64,000 nt of DNA from Mycobacterium sp. M26. Its GTDB lineage: Bacteria; Actinomycetota; Actinomycetes; Mycobacteriales; Mycobacteriaceae. The DNA lies in NCBI RefSeq assembly GCF_001494595.1, contig NZ_LN929908.1:2207716-2271715 (forward strand), read 5' to 3'. Position 1 is the first letter of the stretch. Each line of letters begins with the position of its first letter. Shown here piece after piece: positions 16,680 to 25,353 of this stretch. The translations under genes were made by a program, and so were the position numbers. The notes under the pieces are model-generated. The model had not been told where the DNA came from, did not search any database, and was given only the letters and a program-made list of their open reading frames with translations.

Positions 16680-17345
16680 ATGACCGACCAAGACCGTGCC
16701 GCCGCCCGCCGCGAGATCGCCGACGCCCTGCTCAATGCGCTCGAACGCCGGCACGAAGTGCTCGACGTCATCGTCGAGTCCGCTGATCGAAACACCGCGG
16801 TCAAGGAGATCACCACCCTGCTCGGCATCTCCCGCCGCGGCGGCGAGGCCGTCATCGGGATGTCCTTCGACCAGCTGACGAAAGATTCGCGGCGCCGGAT
16901 CGCCCAGGAGATCGAGGACCTGAACAGCCAGCTGAGCTTCACCCTCGGGGAGCGTCCGGCCAGCTCGGATGACCGCCTGCAACTGCGGCCGTTCTCCCAC
17001 GACGACGATCGCGACCTGTTTGCCACCCGTACCGACGAGATCGGCGCCGCCGGTGACGGCTCGGGATCACCCGCCGGTGACCTCGATGACGAAATCCGTT
17101 CGGCGCGTGAGCGTTCCAACGCCGAGGAGGCGGCCTGGTTCGTCGCGATCGACGGCGAGGACAAGGTTGGCCTGGTGTTCGGCGAACTGGTCGACGGTGA
17201 GGTCAACGTCCGGATCTGGATTCACCCCGAGCACCGCAAGAAGGGCTACGGCACCGCCGCGCTGCGCCGGTCGCGCTCGGAAATGGCCGCGTGCTTCCCG
17301 GCCGTGCCGTTGGTCATCCGTGCTCCCGGCAGTACCCGCGGCTAG
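16680..17345 (+). CDS. GNAT acetyltransferase with GyrA-like N-terminal helical domain
   Basis: A 221-residue two-part protein. Residues 1-85 resemble the coiled-coil end of the breakage-reunion domain of gyrase A (LNALERRHEVLDVIVESADR, then TTLLGIS, FDQLTKDSRRRIAQEIEDL), where GyrA has the QAILDMRLxxLT stretch. Residues 145-221 are a GNAT fold with the acetyl-CoA loop RKKGYGTAAL. The GNAT part ends soon after that loop, shorter than usual. A link to topoisomerase acetylation or protection is speculation from the fusion alone. The ATG is placed just before the helical domain; six bases separate it from the next gene, so the two are probably co-transcribed with cinA. Confidence 0.7.
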   Translation: MTDQDRAAARREIADALLNALERRHEVLDVIVESADRNTAVKEITTLLGISRRGGEAVIGMSFDQLTKDSRRRIAQEIEDLNSQLSFTLGERPASSDDRLQLRPFSHDDDRDLFATRTDEIGAAGDGSGSPAGDLDDEIRSARERSNAEEAAWFVAIDGEDKVGLVFGELVDGEVNVRIWIHPEHRKKGYGTAALRRSRSEMAACFPAVPLVIRAPGSTRG

Positions 17346-17351
17346 CTGCTC

Positions 17352-17816
17352 ATGCCGGGCGGCCAGGCTCAGCTGCTGTGGCTGATCGCCGCCCTGGTGG
17401 TGGCGTTGGCGGCCATCACGCTGGCAGTGGTCCTCAGATTCCGCAGCCGGTACCGCGCGGCGGCCCAGTGGGCGAGTACGGTGCTCGACGCCGACGGGGT
17501 GATCCGCCCATTCGAGAAGGGTGTCTACCGGGGTACCACCGCAACCGGCTACCCGGCGGTGAAGAACAACGGCCGGATCGCACTGACCCGCAGGCGGCTG
17601 GTGTTCGTCACGCTGACCGGGGTGCGCATCGAGATCCCTCTGGCGGCGATCACCGCCCTGCGGCAGGCCAGATCCTTCAACGGCAGTGTCGTGGGCGGCT
17701 ACACCCACCTCGTCGTCGGCACCGATACCGGCGAGATCGCTTTCTTCGTACCCGATCTCGCGGCCTGGCTGCGCGATCTGGGGGAGGCGTCCGGCGTCAC
17801 CCCGGCCCCGTCCTGA
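17352..17816 (+). CDS. Single-pass membrane protein with PH-like cytoplasmic domain
   Basis: A 154-residue protein with one N-terminal membrane helix (LLWLIAALVVALAAITLAVVL) and a soluble beta-rich part (TRRRLVFVTLTGVRIEIPLAAI, then YTHLVVGTDTGEIAFFV) that reads like a PH-type domain. By position just upstream of cinA it may correspond to the Rv1903-type conserved membrane proteins, though I recall the gene order only roughly. It lies between the GNAT gene (6 bp) and cinA (31 bp) on the same strand. Function unknown. Confidence 0.7.
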   Translation: MPGGQAQLLWLIAALVVALAAITLAVVLRFRSRYRAAAQWASTVLDADGVIRPFEKGVYRGTTATGYPAVKNNGRIALTRRRLVFVTLTGVRIEIPLAAITALRQARSFNGSVVGGYTHLVVGTDTGEIAFFVPDLAAWLRDLGEASGVTPAPS

Positions 17817-17847
17817 CACCCCGACCGCGCTGCGTAGTCTCGCAGCT

Positions 17848-19125
17848 ATGAGCGCACGCGCGGGAATCGTGGTCACCGGTACCGAGGTGCTGACCGGCCG
17901 GGTGGCCGACCGCAACGGACCGTGGGTGGCCGACCGGTTGCTGGAGCTGGGTGTCGAACTCGCCCACATCACGATCTGCGGAGATCGTGCCGCCGACATC
18001 GAGGCGCAACTGCGCTTCCTGGCCGCCGAAGGGGTGGACCTCATCGTCACCTCCGGCGGGCTGGGCCCGACGGCCGACGATATGACGGTGGAGACGGTGG
18101 CCCGATTCTGTGGCCGCGACCTGATCCTCGACACCGAACTCGAAGCGACGATCGCCGGGATTCTGAAGTCGCTGATGGCCCGCTATACCGGGGTGGATTT
18201 CGACGCCGTGATGGCGGCCAACCGCAAGCAGGCGATGGTGCCCGCAGGCGCGGAGGTCATCAACCCGGTGGGCACGGCACCCGGGGTGGTGGTGCCGGGC
18301 AAGCCCGTGGTGATGGTGCTGCCCGGGCCGCCCCGCGAACTGCAGGCCATGTGGCCCAACGCCGTTGCCAGCGATATCGTCGCGCAGGCCATCGCCGGCC
18401 GGACCGTGTACCACCAGGACACCGTGCGCATGTTCGGGCTGGCCGAGTCCGGACTGGCCGAGACGTTGCGGGAGGCCGAGCGCGTCATCCCCGATTTCGA
18501 GGCCCTCGAGATCACCACCTGCCTGCGCCGCGGCGAGGTCGAGATGGTCACCCGCTACGAGCCGCACAGTGCCGCGGTGTACCAGAATCTGATGGCCCTG
18601 GTGCGTCAGCGGCATGGGGCGATGGTGTTCTCGGAGGACGGGTCGCTGGTCGACGACCAGATCGCCGAACTGCTGTCGGGGCGGCGAATTGCCACGGCCG
18701 AATCCTGCACGGCCGGGATGCTGGCGGCCCGGCTGACCGATCGGCCGGGCTCGTCAGGATACGTCGCAGGCGGTGTCGTCGCCTACGCCAACGAGGCCAA
18801 GATCGATCTGCTCGGGGTCGACGCCGCACTCATCGACGCCCACGGCGCGGTGTCGCAGGAGGTCGCCGAGGCGATGGCCGCCGGTGCGCTGGCCCGCTTC
18901 GGTGCCGATACGGCCGTGGCGATCACCGGGATCGCTGGTCCCGGTGGCGGCACCGCCGACAAGCCGGTGGGCACGGTGTGGTTCTGTGTGCGACTGGCCG
19001 ACGGCACCACGGTGAGCCGGTCGGTACGTCTGCCCGGGGAGCGGTCCGACATCCGGGAACGGTCCACCACCGTGGCCATGCACCTGCTGCGCCGGACGTT
19101 GCGTGGCGAGGCGGGTTCGGCCTAG
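17848..19125 (+). CDS. cinA: CinA: competence/damage-inducible protein, NMN deamidase
   Basis: A 425-residue CinA. The N-terminal molybdopterin-binding-like domain shows GIVVTGTEVLTGRV (residues 5-18), TSGGLGPTADDMT near 70 and LPGPPRELQAMW near 157. The C-terminal PncC-type amidohydrolase domain shows TAESCTAGMLAARLTDRPGS near 285, with the catalytic Ser, and ITGIAGPGGGTADKPVGTVW near 360. CinA hydrolyses nicotinamide mononucleotide and ADP-ribose-type compounds in pyridine nucleotide salvage; in mycobacteria it is also linked to drug tolerance. Likely orthologue of Rv1901. The ATG at 17848 is the only start immediately before the first strand. Its stop overlaps that of the convergent small gene by 4 bp. 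Confidence 0.9.
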   Translation: MSARAGIVVTGTEVLTGRVADRNGPWVADRLLELGVELAHITICGDRAADIEAQLRFLAAEGVDLIVTSGGLGPTADDMTVETVARFCGRDLILDTELEATIAGILKSLMARYTGVDFDAVMAANRKQAMVPAGAEVINPVGTAPGVVVPGKPVVMVLPGPPRELQAMWPNAVASDIVAQAIAGRTVYHQDTVRMFGLAESGLAETLREAERVIPDFEALEITTCLRRGEVEMVTRYEPHSAAVYQNLMALVRQRHGAMVFSEDGSLVDDQIAELLSGRRIATAESCTAGMLAARLTDRPGSSGYVAGGVVAYANEAKIDLLGVDAALIDAHGAVSQEVAEAMAAGALARFGADTAVAITGIAGPGGGTADKPVGTVWFCVRLADGTTVSRSVRLPGERSDIRERSTTVAMHLLRRTLRGEAGSA

Positions 19126-19394
19126 TTCAGGCAGATTTCGGCGTCGTCGGGATCGATGTCGAAGGAAACGGTGGCCTGCAGATCGCACAGCGCGAAAAAC
19201 CGGCCGCCGAGATTGGCCAGTTCGATGACGAGTTCGGCCCGGTCCAGGCCGGCATCCAGCGCTTGGTCGAGCAGCGCGATGACCTCGTCGCGGCACTGCT
19301 GCGCACCGTCGACCCGAAGCCCGGTCGCCTGAGCCTGACGCGCGGCCCGAATCATTCGCCAGGCGTAGCGCCTCTCGTCGGCGAAGTCGTTCAT
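19122..19394 (-). CDS. Small hypothetical protein
   Basis: A 90-residue product starting MNDFADERRYAWRMIRAARQ and ending with acidic residues DIDPDDAEICLN. It appears mostly helical, soluble and without a leader. Longer in-frame starts exist upstream but add low-complexity residues read through an AT-richer intergenic region. Family not recognised. It converges on cinA with a 4-bp stop overlap. Confidence 0.55.
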   Translation of the reverse strand: MNDFADERRYAWRMIRAARQAQATGLRVDGAQQCRDEVIALLDQALDAGLDRAELVIELANLGGRFFALCDLQATVSFDIDPDDAEICLN

Positions 19395-19649
19395 CCGGAG
19401 AGCCTTTCGACGGCGGTGCGACGAGAACGCCGTCTGTGCACCGGGTTTCTGCAGTACACCTCTACAGTGCCAACCCGGCCGAACGGGGGACAGGGACTTG
19501 TGGCCCACGCTTGGTAGGACGTTCGCCATGACAAACAGACGAATGGTTGGAATGGCAAACAACAATCAAGCCATTTACCCGTAGCCCAACAAATTCCGCG
19601 CGTAATGTGTGCCCAATCCGCTATTCCGACCACCATTCTGGGAGCGCAT

Positions 19650-19880
19650 ATGCGAAAAATCATGATCGGTTTTGCCGCAGCCGGAATCATCGCCGGTTCT
19701 TTTTCCGGCGTGCAATCCGCCAATGCGGCGCTGCCGAATAATGCGACGCCGTCGAACCCGAACAATTCGGTGCCGAGCATCACCGCACTGGATTGCTACG
19801 GCACCACCGGCAACATGGGCTGCGGTCCCGGGTTCTTCTGGCGCGATGGCTGGCGCGGGTGGGGCTGCTACCCCTGCTGA
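19650..19880 (+). CDS. Very small secreted Cys-rich protein
   Basis: A 76-residue product: signal peptide (RKIMIGFAAAGIIAGSFSG, cleavage after ANA near residue 26), then an Asn/Pro-rich linker and a Cys-Gly-Trp tail (CYGTTGNMGCGPGFFWRDGW, ending WGCYPC). Mature cysteines could form two disulfides. GGGAG precedes the ATG by 6 bases. The upstream 250 bp is unusually AT-rich for this genome. The next secreted protein follows 46 bp later. Similar tiny secreted proteins are common in mycobacteria; function unknown. Confidence 0.65.
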   Translation: MRKIMIGFAAAGIIAGSFSGVQSANAALPNNATPSNPNNSVPSITALDCYGTTGNMGCGPGFFWRDGWRGWGCYPC

Positions 19881-19926
19881 GCCCGTCCATCGACCGCACT
19901 TTCCAGCCCAACGAAGGACCTTTCTC

Positions 19927-20454
19927 ATGACAGCACATCATGTCGGCGCGCTGACCGGCGTGCTCTTCTCCGCGGCGCTCACCGTCGGTGCCGGACTGGC
20001 CTCGGCGGCGCCCAACGACTACACCGCTCTGATCGTGGACCCCAACGTGGTGACGGACTCCCAGGCCTACGCGGCCGGCCCGGCGACCGTCGATCCCGGC
20101 GGCCAGCCGGGGGCGGCGATCGTGTTCACCCATCGGGACGGGCGCACGATCACCGACACCGTCTGGGTGCTGCCCGACCCGGCGGCGGCATCCGGTGCGA
20201 TCGCGCAGGCCCAGGCCAACACCCCGGTGGGTAACCAGAAGTTGACGGCGTCCCCGGTGGGCTCCAATGGCCAACTCATCACCGGCACCTCGCCCGACGG
20301 AACGCAATCGCTGAGTGTTCTGTATTTCACCGAGGGCAACGCGGCCTCAGCCATCGAATTCGCCGGCCCCGCCGCCGATCCGGTGCCCGCGGATCTGGTC
20401 ACCGAAATCGGTCAGAAGCAGGACGCGCTGATCAAGAGCCAACTCGGCGGGTAG
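19927..20454 (+). CDS. Secreted protein, unknown function
   Basis: A 175-residue protein with a signal peptide (GALTGVLFSAALTVGAGLAS, cleavage after SAA near residue 28) and a mature beta-rich domain (YTALIVDPNVVTDSQAYAAG, TDTVWVLPDPAAASGA, LSVLYFTEGNAASAIEF). AAGGA stands 8 bases upstream of the ATG. No catalytic motif seen. The layout resembles extracytoplasmic mycobacterial proteins found in several paralogues. It converges on the VanX-like gene, 6 bp apart. Confidence 0.65.
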   Translation: MTAHHVGALTGVLFSAALTVGAGLASAAPNDYTALIVDPNVVTDSQAYAAGPATVDPGGQPGAAIVFTHRDGRTITDTVWVLPDPAAASGAIAQAQANTPVGNQKLTASPVGSNGQLITGTSPDGTQSLSVLYFTEGNAASAIEFAGPAADPVPADLVTEIGQKQDALIKSQLGG

Positions 20455-20460
20455 TTCCGG

Positions 20461-21258
20461 TTACCCGGGCAGTGCCGCACGGTCGACCGGGAAGTCGAAG
20501 TAGGTCTCGGGGTAAGGCTCGGGCTGGTAGGTGAAATGCCACCACTCCTGGTCGTAGTTGACGAAGCCCTGACGCTCGAGACCTTCGGTGAGCAGTAACC
20601 GGTTCTTCAGTTCGTCGCCGCCGATGCGGGCATCGAAGGTGTGGGCCAGGGTGTCGAAACAGTCGAACCCGGTGCCCATGTCGACCGAGTTGTCGGCGAA
20701 CCGGATACCTTGCGGCGCAGCGCAATCCACCAGGGGCTGGCCTGGGAGGTACGGCGGCTCGGCGGCGGCGGGCAGCGCGACCAAGGTCAGGTCCACGGTG
20801 CTGCCGCGGCTGTGGCCGGACTTCTCGGCGATGTAGCCGTCGGCGAACAGGGTCGACTTGTCCACCCGCGGATAGAACTCCGTCTTCATCCGCTGATCGC
20901 CCAGATCCTGTGCCCAGGTGACGAAGTCGTTGACCGCGCGTTGTGGGCGGTAGCAGTCGTAGACCTTGAGGGTGTAGCCGCGTTCAGTGAACTCCTGCTG
21001 TGCCCGTTGCAGCGCCTCGGCGGCCCGCCTGGTCAGGATGCAGGTGGCATCGCGATAGCCGTCCACCGGCTCACCGGTGAAGTTGTGCGGGGTGACGTAG
21101 CGCATGTCCTGCAGGATCGACGGGTCGACGTCCTGCAGGGCCACGAAGTCCGCCGGCGCCACCGGATCGGGCGCGGCGATTGCGGGCGGGGCGGTGACCA
21201 TCGCGATCGCCACCGCGGCGATCAGTGAAAAGTATTGGTATTCAGCGCTTTTCGTCAC
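20461..21258 (-). CDS. D-alanyl-D-alanine dipeptidase, VanX/DdpX family (M15D)
   Basis: A 265-residue exported zinc dipeptidase. A signal sequence (FSLIAAVAIAMVTAPPAIAA) precedes the VanX domain: LQDVDPSILQDMRYVTPHNF, YDCYRPQRAVNDF with the transition-state Arg, the first zinc site SGHSRGSTVDLTL (His and Asp), MGTGFDCFD, and EWWHF with the catalytic Glu and third ligand His. Such enzymes cleave D-Ala-D-Ala released from peptidoglycan precursors; outside vancomycin clusters they serve wall recycling. No vanHA genes are nearby, so a resistance role is not indicated. The GTG start at 21258 overlaps the end of the hydrolase gene by 17 bp, so the two are co-transcribed. Confidence 0.85.
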   Translation of the reverse strand: MTKSAEYQYFSLIAAVAIAMVTAPPAIAAPDPVAPADFVALQDVDPSILQDMRYVTPHNFTGEPVDGYRDATCILTRRAAEALQRAQQEFTERGYTLKVYDCYRPQRAVNDFVTWAQDLGDQRMKTEFYPRVDKSTLFADGYIAEKSGHSRGSTVDLTLVALPAAAEPPYLPGQPLVDCAAPQGIRFADNSVDMGTGFDCFDTLAHTFDARIGGDELKNRLLLTEGLERQGFVNYDQEWWHFTYQPEPYPETYFDFPVDRAALPG

Positions 21259-22156
21259 GATTCCAGATGTCCAGCATGGCGCTCAGGATATCTTCGGCGC
21301 GGCCGAGCCCGGCGAGATGACTTTCGCCCGGAAGGTGGTACAGCTCGGCATCGGGCAAACCGTTGACCACGTGCTGGCCGTGGGCGAACGGAACGATGTG
21401 GTCCCGGTCGCCGTGCCACCACCGGACCGGCACTTTGACCTCATCGAGCCGGAAGCCCCAATCCCGGGCGAAGACCACGATGTCGGCGAACGGGGCCGCC
21501 AGCTGCTTGCGGCTGCCGTTGAGCAGGTCGTCGAGGAACATGGCCTTGAACTCCGGGCGCACCAGCATCTTGCGGTCCGCCTCCGGCGAGATCGCCGCGT
21601 AGAGGTAGACCGCGGGTTCGGCGACCGGCCGGACCAGCCGGATGAAGGTGCTGGCCGCCAGCCGGATCGGCCCGCCCGCCACCTCGATGAGCGGGGCGGC
21701 GACCGTGCCCAGCGCCATCAGCCCCCCGCCGATCGCATCGGGTCCCACCGTCGGTGCGACGCCCCCCAGGACGCCGGCCGCCACCACCCGCTCGGGCAGT
21801 GCAGCCGCGCAGCCCAGGGTGTACGGGCCCCCACCGGAGAGCCCGACGACGGCCATCTTGTCGACCCCGAGCGTGTCGGCGATGGTGGTGAAGTCGTTGG
21901 CGAACGACAGCACGTTGTCGTACTGGAACGGCGTGGATGAGCCGATACCGGGGCGGTCCAGGCCGATGAGCCGGATCCCGCGCTGCTCGGCGAACACCCG
22001 CGCCTCCAGCGGGATCTGGCGGCGCGCCCCGGGGGTACCGTGCAGCCAGAACACGGCCCTACCCTGCGGGTCGCCGAACTCGGCAAAGCCGATCTGCCGG
22101 TCCTCGCCGACCGCGATGTTGCCTTCCAGCTTGGGACGGGCGATAGAGACAGCCAT
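21242..22156 (-). CDS. Alpha/beta-fold hydrolase
   Basis: A 304-residue hydrolase with oxyanion-region HGTPGARR, nucleophile elbow GLSGGGP (Ser in VVGLSGGGPYTLG), acid in GDRDHIVP and catalytic His in LPGESHLAGLG: a complete Ser-Asp-His triad. The N-terminal GFAEFGDPQGRAVFWLHGTP recalls the hydrolase half of LipJ (Rv1900c), which lies next to cinA in M. tuberculosis, but the adenylyl-cyclase half of LipJ is absent here. Likely a cytoplasmic esterase or lipase; substrate unknown. Overlaps the VanX-like gene downstream. Confidence 0.8.
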   Translation of the reverse strand: MAVSIARPKLEGNIAVGEDRQIGFAEFGDPQGRAVFWLHGTPGARRQIPLEARVFAEQRGIRLIGLDRPGIGSSTPFQYDNVLSFANDFTTIADTLGVDKMAVVGLSGGGPYTLGCAAALPERVVAAGVLGGVAPTVGPDAIGGGLMALGTVAAPLIEVAGGPIRLAASTFIRLVRPVAEPAVYLYAAISPEADRKMLVRPEFKAMFLDDLLNGSRKQLAAPFADIVVFARDWGFRLDEVKVPVRWWHGDRDHIVPFAHGQHVVNGLPDAELYHLPGESHLAGLGRAEDILSAMLDIWNRDEKR

Positions 22157-22211
22157 GGGCACAGTCTCGCACGCGGGGCCGGGGGTCCCGGACGAGTTCA
22201 GCGGCGAGCGC

Positions 22212-23675
22212 TCACCGGCTGCCCAGCCAGCCTGGTGGCCGGCGATCCGCCCACGGCAGCGCGGTCTCCAGCTGCGCGGCCAGTTGCAGCAGAACGGTTT
22301 CCTCGGGTGCGGTGAGCTGCACGCCGATCGGCAGTCCGTCGGGGGTGACTGCCAGCGGCAGCGAGATGGAGGCCCAGCCGGTGACATTGGCCATCGTCGT
22401 CCAGCCGGTGTGGGCGAACTCCACGTCGAAGAACGCCCGGGTGGTGCCGCGCGGCTGGTCGAGCACCCGGTAGGGCGGCGGCGGGGCGAGCAGAGTGGGA
22501 GTCAGCAGCACGTCGTGGGCGGCCATCCCCGCCGCGTACCGGCGGGTCTGGGCGTGCAACGTGCCGATGGCGTCGGCGTAGGCCACGCCGGTGGTGGTGA
22601 ATCCTTCCCGCATCATCACCCAACTGCTCGGCTCGAATTCGTCCTCGCGGGGTTCGCGGCCCAGATGCTCGGTGGCCAGGTTGTACAGCTGGACGTTGCT
22701 GACGTTGTGCAGCACGGCGATGGCGTCGGCCACCGCGTCGGCGTCGAACACCGGGGCGCCGGCCTCGATCCGGTGGCCCAGGCTCTCCAGCGCGCGAGCC
22801 GTGGCCTCCACAGCCGCCACCACCAGGGGATCGGTGCCGGGTCCCGGGAAGGGCGAGTCGGTGGCGACCAGGATCCGCTGCGGGCCCGGATCGACGGCCA
22901 GTGCGCTGGTGAACGACTGCGCGGGAAGCGGGGCGTTGTACGGGTCACCCGGTGCCGATCCGGTGACCGCATCCAGCAGCGCGGCGCTGTCGCGGACGGT
23001 CCGGGTCAGGGCGTGCTCGACGGCCAGGCCCTCGAGCAGATGCCCGCCGGGCGCGAACGAGGTGCGGGCCCGGCGCGGTTTGAGCCCGACAAGGCCGCAA
23101 CAGGATGCCGGCACCCGGATCGAGCCGGTGCCGTCGCCGCCCGAGGCGGCGGGCACGATGCCGGCGGCCACCGCCGCCGCTGACCCGCCTGAGGAGCCGC
23201 CCGGCGTGATGTCCGGCGACCACGGATTGACGGTCGGGCCGAACAGGGACGGCTCGGTGGTGCAGTGGTTTCCCCACTCGGGGGTGTTGGTCTTGCCGAA
23301 CACCACCAGATCGGCCTGCAGGTAACGCTGCACCAGCCAGGCGGTCTCGTCGGCGATGTAAGTGCGCAGCGCGCGGCTACCCATCGCCTCGGGGGCACCG
23401 GCCAGCGAGGCGCCAAGATCCTTGAGCAGGAAGGGAACTGCGGCCAGCGGGCCGGCGGAGCCGCTCCGGACGGCCCCCGCGGCGTCGAGTGCGGCGGCCT
23501 GGTCGCGACCGCGTTCGAAGAGGTCGGTGATCACCGCGTTGAGCCGACGGGCCGACTCCAGCCGGGCGATCGCAGCTTCGAGAAGCTCGACCGCCGACAC
23601 CTCACCGGTTGCGGCGAGCGCGGCCTGTCCGATCGCATCGAGTTCCGCGAGTTCCGCGGCGAATGTGGCGTCCAT
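22212..23675 (-). CDS. Amidase signature family enzyme
   Basis: A 487-residue amidase. The catalytic triad is readable: Lys in PFLLKDLGAS near residue 85, the cis-Ser and nucleophile Ser in the signature TPGGSSGGSAAAVAAGI near 160 and SGGDGTGSIRVPAS near 180. C-terminal SLPLAVTPDGLPIGVQLTAP is also typical. Members hydrolyse acyl amides; relatives include 6-aminohexanoate-dimer hydrolases and aryl-acylamidases. AAGGA stands about 10 bases before the ATG. It precedes the hydrolase/VanX pair on the same strand by 55 bp and may be co-transcribed. Confidence 0.85.
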   Translation of the reverse strand: MDATFAAELAELDAIGQAALAATGEVSAVELLEAAIARLESARRLNAVITDLFERGRDQAAALDAAGAVRSGSAGPLAAVPFLLKDLGASLAGAPEAMGSRALRTYIADETAWLVQRYLQADLVVFGKTNTPEWGNHCTTEPSLFGPTVNPWSPDITPGGSSGGSAAAVAAGIVPAASGGDGTGSIRVPASCCGLVGLKPRRARTSFAPGGHLLEGLAVEHALTRTVRDSAALLDAVTGSAPGDPYNAPLPAQSFTSALAVDPGPQRILVATDSPFPGPGTDPLVVAAVEATARALESLGHRIEAGAPVFDADAVADAIAVLHNVSNVQLYNLATEHLGREPREDEFEPSSWVMMREGFTTTGVAYADAIGTLHAQTRRYAAGMAAHDVLLTPTLLAPPPPYRVLDQPRGTTRAFFDVEFAHTGWTTMANVTGWASISLPLAVTPDGLPIGVQLTAPEETVLLQLAAQLETALPWADRRPPGWLGSR

Positions 23676-23721
23676 TGCTCGCGATCCTTGCCGCCGTCGA
23701 GCGCGGCGGCAACCCGAGGGG

Positions 23722-24162
23722 TCAGTGCTTGTTGTTGGCGTCGAGCAGTTCGCTGGACTGGCTCTGGTCGCTGGCCGCCTGCTGAGCGGCCTGCTGCTCT
23801 TCAGTTGCCTTCTCCGCCTGGCCTTCCGGGCTGGCCAGCGAGTTGCCCGGCGTGCCCGCCGAGGCGAGTTTGGCGTTGCAGTTCAAGAACAGCAGCACGG
23901 TATCGGTCACCGGGCTGAAGTTGTCGCCCTTGAGCCAGGGCGCTTTCTGCGAGCGGGTCACCACGCAGTCGGCCTGATCCACGGCGTCACCGACGGACGA
24001 GGCGATCACCGCCTTCTGGCCGGCACCGCTGATCGCCGAGGATGCGTCCGAGTAGGACTTGCCCGCATAGTCGTCGGCGCTCGCCACGCCGGTGCCGAAG
24101 AAGGTGACTGATACCGCGGACAGGGCTAACGCTCCCAGTCCAACTCCGATGACCTTGTTCAC
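23722..24162 (-). CDS. Secreted protein with PASTA-like segment, unknown function
   Basis: A 146-residue exported protein: GTG start (GGGAGG upstream), signal sequence KVIGVGLGALALSAVSVTFF with cleavage after ASA near residue 30, then DDYAGKSYSDASSAISGAG, which resembles the entry strand of PASTA domains (an extracytoplasmic binding module), a Cys pair, and a Gln/Ala/Glu/Ser-rich C-terminal tail (EKATEEQQAAQQAASDQSQ) that is probably helical. The PASTA resemblance is weak. Mycobacterial in style; role unknown. Confidence 0.6.
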   Translation of the reverse strand: MNKVIGVGLGALALSAVSVTFFGTGVASADDYAGKSYSDASSAISGAGQKAVIASSVGDAVDQADCVVTRSQKAPWLKGDNFSPVTDTVLLFLNCNAKLASAGTPGNSLASPEGQAEKATEEQQAAQQAASDQSQSSELLDANNKH

Positions 24163-24494
24163 GTCGTGTGGCCTCCCATGCCGGTGTGCTACCTGCTGCG
24201 TCACAGCCATCGGGACGCGAATCCACAGGCTAGAGGGGCATTCTGCGAACAAGCTGGGCGGCGACTGCGAGCCCGCTGCGGGGGATTGACCACCGTCGGC
24301 ACGGCACCGGACACCTTGGCGTCAGCCGTCGTTCGCCGGAATGCGGTTCACTGGAGGCATGGCATCGATACGCCGACACCGCACCTCGCGGCTGCGCCAC
24401 CCGCTGTCCGTGGGGTTCGAGGCACATCGTGGACTGCTGATCCTGCGATTGCGCTGGCACGAGCGCGCCGCGCGCCGGGCGCCGGGCGCAGCCA
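24163..24494. other. Intergenic region, no supported gene
   Basis: 332 bases lie between the start of the secreted-protein gene and the stop of the AraC-family gene. A 51-codon Arg-rich frame (ATG 24359) runs rightward, but its GGAGG is a single base from the ATG and the product resembles nothing I know. It presumably carries the promoter of the secreted-protein gene. Confidence 0.4.
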
Positions 24495-25328
24495 TCAGAC
24501 CGCGGAGCTGGTGACCCGCGCCCGGTATGACGACGGCGTCTCGCCGCAGAATCCGGCGAATGCCCGGGTGAACGACCCGACGCTGTCGAAGCCCACCGCC
24601 GATGCGGTCTGCGCCACCCCCTGACCCGGGGCCGCGAGTAGAGCCATCGCCCGTAGCATCCTGGCATGCAAAAGGTAAGTGCGCCATGACAATCCGGCTT
24701 CGCTCTGGAATTGGCGGCGTAGCGTGCGTTCGGAGACAGCGACCGCACGGCAGACCTGCTCGAGAGTGACCGTCTGCAGATTGTCCTTGGTGAAGGCCAT
24801 CGCCGCGGCCACCACGGGATCCTCGGAGGTCGGCAGGCTCAGCGGCGCTTCATGATCCAACGCCTCGGCCACCAGGTTGGCCAGCGCGATGAAGAACGAG
24901 TCCGAGATCGCGTCGCCGGCCGCGCGGGCGATCGGCCAGCGCATCGCGTAGAGCATCATCTCGCGCAGCAGCGGGGAGACCGCCAGAATCCGGGCCCGGT
25001 CGCCGGGGTCGGTCAGCAACGACGGGTCGAACATCACCGCCAGCGTCCTGACCGACGGATTCATGGTCGCCTGGTGCTCCAGCCCGGCCGGAATCCAGGC
25101 CGCCTGCTGGGGCGGGAGCAGGTAGTGACCGGCCGCGGTTTCGACCTCGACCACGCCGCCGATCGCGTACTCGATCTGGTGGACATCGTGGACGTGCCAG
25201 CCGGTGACCAGCAGATCGCCCTCGTAGAGATAGCTGCCGGCGAGGACTCGGCCACCCCGCCGCAGCTCGATCTGGGCGACGTTGGCCGGTTCGGACAAAC
25301 CTCTGGCCGAATGCGCGGAGACGGTCAT
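24495..25328 (-). CDS. AraC-family transcriptional regulator with cupin sensor
   Basis: A 277-residue regulator. The N-terminal half is a cupin (TGWHVHDVHQIEYAIGGVVE, LLPPQQAAWIPAGLEHQATM); the C-terminal half has two AraC helix-turn-helix units (TLEQVCRAVAVSERTLRRQF, then VAQTASAVGFDSVGSFTRAF and the closing ETPSSYR). The ATG at 25328 begins MTVSAHSARG. It is divergent from the amidohydrolase gene with only 25 bp between starts, so it probably regulates that operon and itself. The effector is unknown. Confidence 0.85.
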   Translation of the reverse strand: MTVSAHSARGLSEPANVAQIELRRGGRVLAGSYLYEGDLLVTGWHVHDVHQIEYAIGGVVEVETAAGHYLLPPQQAAWIPAGLEHQATMNPSVRTLAVMFDPSLLTDPGDRARILAVSPLLREMMLYAMRWPIARAAGDAISDSFFIALANLVAEALDHEAPLSLPTSEDPVVAAAMAFTKDNLQTVTLEQVCRAVAVSERTLRRQFQSEAGLSWRTYLLHARMLRAMALLAAPGQGVAQTASAVGFDSVGSFTRAFAGFCGETPSSYRARVTSSAV

Positions 25329-25353
25329 GTTGATCGAGGGTACAACTAACCGC

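Noticed and set aside
20461..21258. A vancomycin resistance gene
   Set aside because: The VanX-like enzyme has no vanH, vanA or vanRS neighbours and has a signal peptide; it fits cell-wall recycling.
24359..24514. A 51-codon Arg-rich frame after GGAGG
   Set aside because: GGAGG is one base from the ATG, too close for initiation; it overlaps the AraC gene end and has no recognisable product.
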